Below, piece by piece: positions 14,647 to 20,095 of a stretch of DNA of 20,095 bases. The DNA comes from Aquifex sp. (GTDB taxonomy: Bacteria > Aquificota > Aquificia > Aquificales > Aquificaceae). The notes below the pieces were generated by a model that was given only the letters and a program-made list of their open reading frames with translations, did not search any database and was not told the DNA's origin. The DNA is taken from positions 1 through 20,095 of the forward strand of contig WFPV01000081.1 of NCBI GenBank assembly GCA_015487405.1, written 5' to 3'. The position numbers and the translations under genes were made by a program. The first letter of the stretch is position 1. Each line of letters begins with the position of its first letter.

Positions 14647-15168
14647 TCAGTGGGTATGTTTGCTTTCGTGGGATTCCTTATGAGACAGGTATAGTGCTAC
14701 TGCTATTCCTACCAATCCAACGCCGAAGAAGAGAAAGTCGTAAGAATTTGTAAATTGGAAATCCATGACCTGTTTGAAGAAGTAAACTGAGAGAACCATT
14801 ATTATTATCTTCCCGAGTTTTGTTTTGAGGTCTTCTAAGTTTCTCACTATGAGTATCCGTGAACTTCTTTCATCTTTTTCTGCAGGATCTATCTTTGATA
14901 TAAAAAGTTCGTAAAGTCCCAAGCTGAAGATTATTAAGAATGTTGCTATAAGGAATAAGTCCAATGAAGCTATAACGGAAGCGAGCATCTTCTTCTGGAC
15001 TATAGTCGGGTCTCCCGTTTTTAAGAACTTTATTACAGGGTAAAGAATTTCGTATACACCCACTATAAACAAGAAGAGGGAAGCTAAAAGAGAAGATAAA
15101 ACAGCTATTATTACAAGAAGCCGTGATTTCCAAAGGAATTCTTCAAATAAAACCTCAAGCCATTTCAT
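14647..15168 (-). CDS. YqhA/UPF0114 family membrane protein
   Basis: The 173-residue protein fits the UPF0114 (YqhA) family of inner-membrane proteins of unknown function. Four hydrophobic segments are seen at about 17-40, 66-88, 115-131 and 141-160. The family-like stretch SLGLYELFISKIDPAE and the later VRNLEDLKTKLGKIIIMVL are present. The C-terminus is His-rich (SHKESHESKHTH), which may bind metal or simply be tolerated. The start shares one base with the smpB stop (TAATG), so the two are coupled. The universal stress gene follows 22 nt later. Confidence 0.85.
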   Translation of the reverse strand: MKWLEVLFEEFLWKSRLLVIIAVLSSLLASLFLFIVGVYEILYPVIKFLKTGDPTIVQKKMLASVIASLDLFLIATFLIIFSLGLYELFISKIDPAEKDERSSRILIVRNLEDLKTKLGKIIIMVLSVYFFKQVMDFQFTNSYDFLFFGVGLVGIAVALYLSHKESHESKHTH

Positions 15169-15641
15169 TATAGGTGTATTTTACCTTTAAATTCCCTTTC
15201 AAGTTCTCTCTTTATAGCCCTTTCTTTAAGCTCCCTTCTTCTGTCGTGAAGCTTTTTACCCTTTGCAAGACCAATAAGAACCTTAACTTTGTTGTTTTTC
15301 CAATAAAGCTTTATGGGAATGATAGTTAAACCTTTCTCTTGAACCTTTCCGCCGAGCCTTAAGATCTCCCTTTTGTGGAGAAGGAGTTTCCTCGTTCTCA
15401 GGGGGTCGTGGTTATTTATAGTAGCGTGTTTGTAGGGGGCTATGTAGAGGTTGTAAAGGAAAGCCTCTCCGTTCTGTATTCTTACGAAACTGTCTTTGAA
15501 GGATACGGTTCCCTTGTTCCTTAGAGATTTTACTTCAGAACCCGTCAGGACTATTCCAGCTTCGTAGGTTTCTAATATATCGTACTTAGCCTTTGCCTCT
15601 TTATTCTCTGCTATAGGTACTATCTTATCGCTCTTACCCAT
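15168..15641 (-). CDS. smpB: SsrA-binding protein, trans-translation
   Basis: SmpB delivers tmRNA to stalled ribosomes. The 157-residue protein has AKYDILETYEAGIVLTGSEVKSLR, SFVRIQNGEAFLYNLYIAPYKHA, TRKLLLHKREI and a basic C-terminal tail (GKKLHDRRRELKERAIKREL), all typical. From memory it is very close to Aquifex aeolicus SmpB. I start at MGKSDK (15641). A longer frame to 15683 would run through the tRNA-Arg gene and is rejected. The ATG is only 12 nt from the encoded CCA of tRNA-Arg, with little Shine-Dalgarno sequence. The mRNA 5' end is therefore probably made by tRNA 3' processing. The tmRNA gene is not in this window. Confidence 0.97.
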   Translation of the reverse strand: MGKSDKIVPIAENKEAKAKYDILETYEAGIVLTGSEVKSLRNKGTVSFKDSFVRIQNGEAFLYNLYIAPYKHATINNHDPLRTRKLLLHKREILRLGGKVQEKGLTIIPIKLYWKNNKVKVLIGLAKGKKLHDRRRELKERAIKRELEREFKGKIHL

Positions 15642-15653
15642 AAGGTAAATATA

Positions 15654-15730
15654 TGGCCGGGCTGGCGGGAGTCGAACCCGCAACCTCGGGATCCGTAGTC
15701 CCGCGCTCTATCCAGTTGAGCTACAGCCCG
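15654..15730 (-). tRNA. tRNA-Arg, anticodon ACG
   Basis: The minus strand folds into a full cloverleaf. The acceptor CGGGCTG pairs with CAGCCCG, with G discriminator and encoded CCA (15656-15654). The D stem is GCTC/GAGC. The anticodon stem CGGGA/TCCCG encloses loop CTACGGA with ACG at positions 34-36. The T stem is GCGGG/CCCGC with loop TTCGACT. A34 would be changed to inosine to read CGU, CGC and CGA. It lies 28 nt after the nucleotidyltransferase stop and 12 nt before smpB, so all three are probably on one transcript. Confidence 0.97.
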
Positions 15731-15758
15731 TTCCAAAATATTTATTTTATAATTTCTT

Positions 15759-17309
15759 TCACAAATTTCCATTACCGCCTTCGGCGGTCCTCAATTCTTC
15801 GAATTTCTTCTTTACAAACTCCTTTGCCTCCTCCTTGGTTTTTACTTTTCCTTCCAGTTGGGCATCCAAGAGTTCTTTCTTTAGAATTCCCACAATTTTT
15901 CCAGGTTTTATACCGAGTAGCTCCATTATTTCTTCTCCGTTCAGAAGTGGCTTTAGTGTTTCCTCTCTCAGTTCGTTCCTCTTGAAACTTTCAAGCTCTG
16001 AAATGGTTTCAAGAAGTGCCTTTATGTCTTCTTCAGAGTCTCCACTTGCGTAGGCGTCCGCTATGGAAAGTAGGAATAAGTGGGGAGCTATATCCCCACA
16101 ATCCTTCCAGAAGTTAGCCATTCCTTTCCTACCAAGCTCCCCTTTTTTAAAGGATTCCCTAAGATAAAAAGGTCTCAGGTGATGTCTGACGAGCTTTGCT
16201 ATGAACTCGGTGGCCTCCTCTCCCCATTTTAAACGTTCTCCTATCTCTCTAACTATCTGTGCACCTACCTTATCGTGTTCGTAGAAGGTAACCTTGCCAT
16301 CCCTTATCTTGAAGGTGTCAGGCTTCCCTATGTCGTGAAAGAGAGCAGCCCACTTTAGAAGTTCTATATCTGTATACTCCCCGAGAACACATTTTCTTCC
16401 AAAACTCTCAAGCAACTCTGCACTAAGATACGCGGTTCTGTTTTGGATAACTCTCTCAACCTCCTCAAGTGTTCTAAGCGTATGTTCATCAAGGGGATAG
16501 ATGTGCTTCTCTCCTTGGTTCTTTACTTTCTTCAGCTTTGAGAACTCGGGAAAAATAGCTTCCAGTATTCCGTATTCGTAGAGTTCTCTCATTACTCTGT
16601 GTGAAGTGCTTTCTTTCATAATCTTGAACAGCTCGTGGGTTATGCGTTCTACAGAGGATTTAAGAACGAGCTTAGGATTCTTCTTTACAAACTCGTAAAA
16701 GTCTTCCGTAAGCTGGAGTGTTTTCTCAATAGCTATCCTGAAACCTCTCAGTATTCGGATAGGATCCTTCTTAAGGTTTTCTAAAGAAATAGGTCTAAGA
16801 ATTCCCTGTTCTAAATCCTTGATACCTCCAGTGGGGTCGTAGACTATAGTTTGTTTTGCTCCTATGCTGAGAACGTCGTCCAGATTCACTGCTATTGCAT
16901 TAGCTGTAAAGTCCCTTTCTTTTAGGTCTTCAATTAATGCCTTTTCGAGATCCTTTCCTTTTATTTGAGAAAAATCGAACCTGTATCTGTAAGGTGGAAG
17001 GTGGAGAACAACACTCGCTACTACGGGTCTTTTTATGAGAAATCCTTTCTTTTCGAAGATGAAAAAGTGCCCTCCTATTCTTTCAGCAAGCTTTTGAGCC
17101 ACTTCCACAGGATCGGCGGTGGTAAGGAGATCCACATCCACGTTGTATCCTACGGGCTCACCGAGAATTCTGTCCCTCACCCATCCGCCTACGATAAAGC
17201 AATAGTCTTCTCTTGGCAGAACCTTAGCAATATCGTCAAAGTAGGACATGTAAAAGTTGAGCCCGTGGAGGGTATGCTTTCCCGAGGAAACTATCTCAAT
17301 CTTTTCCAT
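15759..17309 (-). CDS. tRNA nucleotidyltransferase with HD domain (CC-adding or poly(A) polymerase family)
   Basis: A class II polymerase-beta-fold nucleotidyltransferase of 516 residues. The head shows [10 protein letters not shown] (41-50), metal-binding D58 and D60 in [18 protein letters not shown] with R132-D133, and [12 protein letters not shown] (182-193). An HD domain follows with FHDIGKP (H325-D326) and LVRHHLRPF. In Aquifex aeolicus CCA addition is divided between a CC-adding and an A-adding enzyme. The HD-bearing layout fits the CC-adding partner as I recall, but sequence alone does not fix specificity. An alternative start is Met21 (17249). The first codons overlap the broken protease tail by 19 nt. 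The C-terminal codons contain a hairpin at 15774-15788. Confidence 0.85.
   Translation of the reverse strand: MEKIEIVSSGKHTLHGLNFYMSYFDDIAKVLPREDYCFIVGGWVRDRILGEPVGYNVDVDLLTTADPVEVAQKLAERIGGHFFIFEKKGFLIKRPVVASVVLHLPPYRYRFDFSQIKGKDLEKALIEDLKERDFTANAIAVNLDDVLSIGAKQTIVYDPTGGIKDLEQGILRPISLENLKKDPIRILRGFRIAIEKTLQLTEDFYEFVKKNPKLVLKSSVERITHELFKIMKESTSHRVMRELYEYGILEAIFPEFSKLKKVKNQGEKHIYPLDEHTLRTLEEVERVIQNRTAYLSAELLESFGRKCVLGEYTDIELLKWAALFHDIGKPDTFKIRDGKVTFYEHDKVGAQIVREIGERLKWGEEATEFIAKLVRHHLRPFYLRESFKKGELGRKGMANFWKDCGDIAPHLFLLSIADAYASGDSEEDIKALLETISELESFKRNELREETLKPLLNGEEIMELLGIKPGKIVGILKKELLDAQLEGKVKTKEEAKEFVKKKFEELRTAEGGNGNL
15774..15788. repeat. 15-bp hairpin shared with the rtcA leader
   Basis: ACCGCC-TTC-GGCGGT on the plus strand is identical to the minus-strand hairpin at 11408-11394. 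Here it lies inside the last codons of the nucleotidyltransferase (AEGGNGNL), about 44 nt before the tRNA-Arg 5' end on the transcript, where it reads ACCGCC-GAA-GGCGGT. No T-run follows. It could help separate the mRNA 3' end from the tRNA precursor, or it may be a small dispersed repeat. Two copies are too few to decide. Confidence 0.45.
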
Positions 17310-18232
17310 AGAGATAATAATAAGTGTCTTAACAGGATAAAGCCTATGAGGCTCGGTAGAACCTGGTTAACCGAGCTGCAGCCATCTCCTCCGCCTGAGG
17401 AGGAAGGGAAAGAGGTAAAGCTTATCGTCTTTATAGGAACAGTGCTTTCTCCCCAGTATCCTGCAGCAGTCCCTGTAATGTAGGTCCCGTGCCTACCAAG
17501 GTCGTAACTACAGTAACCTTGGGAAATTAATGCATTTATCTTGGTTTCATCGCACGGGCACACACCGAGCTACACGTCGTAAGTTCCGTCACAGGCAACT
17601 TCGGAGGAAGAAAAGCCAAAGAACTTTACCTCGTTTTCCCGTTTTCATCTAAAAATGCAGGATGGAAGAAATTTATACCCGTATCTATCACACCTACGAT
17701 TACTCCATTCCCTTTTTTCCGGATTCTAAGGCTCCTGTTCTAACCTATATAGGGTGTAAGCAGCAATCTCACTTCTTTTTATACTCTTAAGGATGAACCC
17801 GAAGCTTCCGGAAGAGGTAAAAGTAACAGAACCGGAACAGGTAAAGTAATCGGAAAGTTGGGAGTAGGGTTTTTGACAGCCCGAAGGAAGATGCACCGCT
17901 CCTTGCACTATGTAACCGGAGAAGTTTCCGGTTGCGTTCACGGTGATACTGCCGTTTCCAAAGACGGTATAAGATTCTGCAGCAGCTACGTCGTTCAGGG
18001 GAAATAGTTTTCTCGGAGATTCCGCATAGGGGTACTCGGAAACGATCTCCTGGAGCCCTGATAGGGGAATACTTAAGGTCTTTACTCTCCCATCATTGGT
18101 AAGTACCTTTACTTTCACAAGTTCATTGTGTTCCAAAGTTTGAAGTTTGATAAGCTTCTTTAGTTTCGGGTCAAGAATGCCTGCGAAAGAATAACTAAGA
18201 ATTAAGAGAAGAATCCCGAGAACAAAAAACAT
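17291..18232 (-). pseudogene. Degraded subtilisin-like (S8) serine protease
   Basis: The pieces of one secreted subtilase lie in order across different frames. First is an intact 168-codon frame (18232-17726) with a signal peptide (FFVLGILLLILSYSFAG) and a pro-region-like part. It stops at TAG; a shift at the A-run near 17717 then gives GVIVGVIDTGINFFHPAF, the catalytic Asp motif. Another shift near 17626 leads through an in-frame TAG (17572-17570) to DLGRHGTYITGTAAG, the catalytic His motif. The frame then runs straight into a Ser/Gly-rich tail, GGGDGC, a hydrophobic stretch and basic residues ending at 17291. The Asn and Ser motifs are missing, so an internal deletion is inferred. The 168-codon part might still be expressed alone. 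Confidence 0.75.
17351..17376. other. Inverted repeat before the nucleotidyltransferase gene
   Basis: GCTCGGT (17351-17357) and ACCGAGC (17370-17376) are perfect arms, and the spacer contains AACC-T-GGTT, giving near dyad symmetry throughout. It lies in the tail of the broken protease, about 42 nt upstream of the nucleotidyltransferase ATG. It could be a leader hairpin or protein-binding palindrome, or a by-product of coding sequence. No T-run is next to it. Confidence 0.4.
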
Positions 18233-18243
18233 CTTGTTATATT

Positions 18244-19809
18244 TTAATCTTGAAAAATTTCCACTAACTCCTTTGCTCCTTCCAAGGTTTTTTCGGTTTT
18301 TAGCCCCATAAGTTTTGCAACTTCCTCAAGTTTCTCCTTACGATTCAATTCTCTCACTTTTATTAGGGGAATATCTCCTATAAATTCTTTTTCCGTCCTG
18401 AAGTTTTTATCCCCGGCTGCACATAGAGAAGCCGAATGGGTTATAGCTATTATCTGCATACTCTTAGAGAGTTTCTTTAAAAATTTAGCAAGCTTCAGTG
18501 AGCTTTCCCCGCTTATGCCGGTATCCACCTCGTCAAAAACGTAAACAGGTGTTGCGGGAAGAATGAGAGAAAGGGCTAAGAATAGTCTTGAAAGCTCACC
18601 GCCGGAGGCGGTCTTTTCTATTTCTTTAAAATCTTTTCCGAAGGAAGAAAAGAAGAACTTTATACGGTCTATTCCGAACTTGGTGGACTCTCCGTGAGTT
18701 ATATCCACTTTAAGAGCTGCCTTTTCTAAGTTAAGCTCCTTGAGGAAGTTCCTAATTTTCATCTCAAGCTTCAGTGCAGCGTTCCTTCGCTTTTCCGAAA
18801 GCTCCAGGGCGTATCTATAGTATTCTTCTTTAAGTTTTTCTACAGCCTCTTTAAGATTTTCTTCCTCTAAAAATTCCTGGGAGCTTTCCAGAAGCTCCTT
18901 TATTTCTTCTATCTCCTTAGCTAATTCCGTAAAGGGTTTTTTATACTTTTCTTCGAGTCTCTGAACCTTGTACAGTTTCTCGTTTATCCTGTCCACTTCC
19001 TCCTCGGATAGTTCGGGCAGGGTGTTTAGTATTTCCGAATAGGCCTCGTAAATCTCCTCTTTTACCCGGAGAAGCCTATCGTAAATTTTATCAATTCCTT
19101 TCGCAAAGGCTTCTACCTTGGATAAAGCCTTCAGTGCGTTTCCCACCCTTTCGTAGGCAGAGCTTTCCTCCTCGTAAAGATTTAGAATAGTTTCACTTAA
19201 ATACCTCCGAATTTTTTCAAGATTTTTAAGGGCTTCCGCCTTCCTTTTTAATTCTTCGTACTCTTCGGGAGAGATACCTACTTCTTCAAATTCCTTAAGT
19301 CTGAAAAGGTAGTAGTCTCTCCTTTGTAAAAACTCTTCCTTTCTTTTTAGAAATTCTCTGTACTGTTTCTCCTTTTCCTTCCATCTTTCGTAAAGTTCTC
19401 CTAAGGCCCTTACTTCCTCTTCCAGTTCACCGAATCTATCGAGTAATTTTCTCTGGAAGTCTTCCTTTAGGAGATTTATAAACTCGTTCTGACCTTGGAG
19501 CGATACGTGATTTCTCAGGATTTCAGCCACTACTTCCCGGGAGGAGCCTCTGCCGTTTAGGAAGTATCTGCTTCTTCCCTTTTTTATCTCTCTTCTTAAT
19601 ATTACGGCTTCGCCGTCTTTAATTATTTCTACTTCTACGGCGGTTCCATCCTCGTAATCCCCTTGCCTACCTGCTACAAACTCTATAGCGGATAGGGTCA
19701 TAGACTTTCCTGTTCCCGTTTCACCCGTAATGACGTTGAGTCCTTCTCCGAACTCCAGCTCTACACCTCTGATGAAGAGGAACTTTTCTATGTAGAGCCT
19801 TCCTAGCAT
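18244..19809 (-). CDS. recN: DNA repair protein RecN (SMC-like ATPase)
   Basis: RecN is a cohesin-like ATPase acting in double-strand break repair. The 521-residue protein has Walker A GETGTGKS (29-36), a Q-loop region with SLQGQNEF, and two long coiled-coil arms rich in Glu and Lys between about 135 and 350. The ABC signature SGGELSRL is at 402-409 and Walker B VYVFDEVDTGISG at about 422-434, followed by ITHS. It is somewhat shorter than the roughly 550 residues of E. coli RecN, mainly in the arms. The ATG is only 7 nt after the tRNA-Thr CCA, leaving no room for a Shine-Dalgarno site outside the tRNA. The broken protease frame begins 11 nt after its stop. Confidence 0.95.
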   Translation of the reverse strand: MLGRLYIEKFLFIRGVELEFGEGLNVITGETGTGKSMTLSAIEFVAGRQGDYEDGTAVEVEIIKDGEAVILRREIKKGRSRYFLNGRGSSREVVAEILRNHVSLQGQNEFINLLKEDFQRKLLDRFGELEEEVRALGELYERWKEKEKQYREFLKRKEEFLQRRDYYLFRLKEFEEVGISPEEYEELKRKAEALKNLEKIRRYLSETILNLYEEESSAYERVGNALKALSKVEAFAKGIDKIYDRLLRVKEEIYEAYSEILNTLPELSEEEVDRINEKLYKVQRLEEKYKKPFTELAKEIEEIKELLESSQEFLEEENLKEAVEKLKEEYYRYALELSEKRRNAALKLEMKIRNFLKELNLEKAALKVDITHGESTKFGIDRIKFFFSSFGKDFKEIEKTASGGELSRLFLALSLILPATPVYVFDEVDTGISGESSLKLAKFLKKLSKSMQIIAITHSASLCAAGDKNFRTEKEFIGDIPLIKVRELNRKEKLEEVAKLMGLKTEKTLEGAKELVEIFQD

Positions 19810-19816
19810 GATTTTG

Positions 19817-19891
19817 TGGAGCCGGCGGCGGGATTTGAACCCGCGACCTCAGGCTTACGAAGCCCGCGCTCTACCGCTGAGCTACGCCGGC
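19817..19891 (-). tRNA. tRNA-Thr, anticodon CGT
   Basis: The minus strand forms a cloverleaf. The acceptor GCCGGCG pairs with CGCCGGC, with T discriminator and encoded CCA (19819-19817). The D stem is GCTC/GAGC. The anticodon stem CGGGC/GCCTG has one G-U pair and loop TTCGTAA with CGT at 34-36, reading ACG. The T stem is GCGGG/CCCGC with loop TTCAAAT. It heads the long minus-strand run and is followed 7 nt later by recN. Confidence 0.96.
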
Positions 19892-19910
19892 TAAGTATAA
19901 AAATTTATTA

Positions 19911-20095
19911 CAGCTACTCGCGTTATTGCAAGTCCACCTTGCATAGGGTTCTTACCCAAATAGATGATAGTAGGTAAAAAGAGCGAGAGCATAATGGAGA
20001 GAGCGAAAAGACCGGAAGAAGGCTTTAGTCCTTCGCTTAAATGCTGCTAACTTGTCCCTTAGCTTGGAATGCAAAGCTTCGTTTCTATTGACTCT
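19911..20095. repeat. Structured intergenic element, copy B (runs off the window)
   Basis: This is the second copy of the element at 9905-10085. The shared blocks GAGCGAAAAG (20001-20010) and CTTAAATGCT (20036-20045) flank the hairpin GAAGG-CTTTAGT-CCTTC (20018-20034). Its loop matches copy A while the stem has changed from A-T to mostly G-C pairs. The 5' side differs: here two small hairpins are seen, TGCAAG/CTTGCA (19927-19943) and GGGT/ACCC (19946-19957). The copy lies upstream of tRNA-Thr, as copy A lies upstream of the GT9 gene. No coding frame is visible, and its right end lies beyond the window. Confidence 0.6.

Noticed and set aside
15642..15683. N-terminal extension of smpB by 14 residues
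   Set aside because: It would read through the tRNA-Arg gene, and the added residues (RVRLPPARPYIYL) have no counterpart in the SmpB family.
16965..17483. 172-codon plus-strand open frame over the nucleotidyltransferase start and protease remnant
   Set aside because: It is antisense to two recognisable genes and shows no domain or membrane pattern.
18598..18612. ACCGCC-GGA-GGCGGT as a third copy of the 15-bp hairpin
   Set aside because: It encodes the Ala-Ser-Gly-Gly part of the RecN ABC signature, so coding constraint explains it, and the loop differs.
9905..20095. The two structured elements as inverted or direct ends of a 10-kb mobile element
   Set aside because: They are diverged direct copies, no transposase or integrase lies between, and the interval holds housekeeping genes and tRNAs.
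1..20095. CRISPR array, insertion sequence, rRNA or riboswitch of a known class
   Set aside because: No regularly spaced repeats, transposase motifs, rRNA sequence or familiar riboswitch core were found on reading both strands.

Overview
The window looks like chromosomal DNA of a hyperthermophilic Aquificaceae bacterium close to Aquifex aeolicus. Reasons: the proteins are rich in Lys, Glu and Ile; genes are packed with 4-nt ATGA overlaps; functionally unrelated genes are run together on one strand; and SmpB is, from memory, very close to the A. aeolicus protein. I could not run a search, so the genus is an inference. No insertion sequence, prophage or CRISPR array is visible.

Layout. 1-1791 (+): tail of an unidentified gene, a phosphoglucose/phosphomannose isomerase and truA. 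1811-2369 (+): a DinJ/YafQ-type toxin-antitoxin pair with an operator-like inverted repeat. 2379-4837 (-): fabD, a DUF89 phosphatase and purN. 4858-5376 (+): a gamma-carbonic-anhydrase-family hexapeptide protein, divergent from fabD across only 20 bp. 5377-8335 (-): ugd, argD and a CPBP intramembrane protease, joined by 4-nt overlaps. 8361-9008 (+): a membrane protein with a Cys-rich YHS/NosL-like region. It ends inside the 3' end of a convergent GT9 glycosyltransferase (8955-9890, -). 9891-10307 is mostly non-coding. It holds a structured element and a very small membrane ORF split by a frameshift. 10304-19891 (-) is one nearly unbroken run, read from the right: tRNA-Thr, recN, a broken subtilisin-like protease, an HD-domain tRNA nucleotidyltransferase, tRNA-Arg, smpB, yqhA-like, a tandem universal stress protein, a TPR protein, yaaA and rtcA. 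19892-20095 holds a second copy of the structured element.

The long minus-strand run mixes RNA-end metabolism (tRNA nucleotidyltransferase, tRNA-Arg, SmpB, RtcA), DNA repair (RecN) and stress functions (USP, YaaA). Two of its protein genes start 7 and 12 nt after the encoded CCA of a tRNA, so tRNA 3' processing may create their mRNA 5' ends.

The observations most worth following are four. (1) A two-copy intergenic element has a compensated hairpin. (2) A small single-helix ORF has a TTT-TAA junction where a +1 shift restores a full membrane peptide. (3) tRNAs sit immediately before recN and smpB. (4) A degraded subtilase keeps a Gly/Cys C-terminal tail that resembles a sorting signal, and an intact CPBP-family protease of the kind linked to such tails lies elsewhere in the window.
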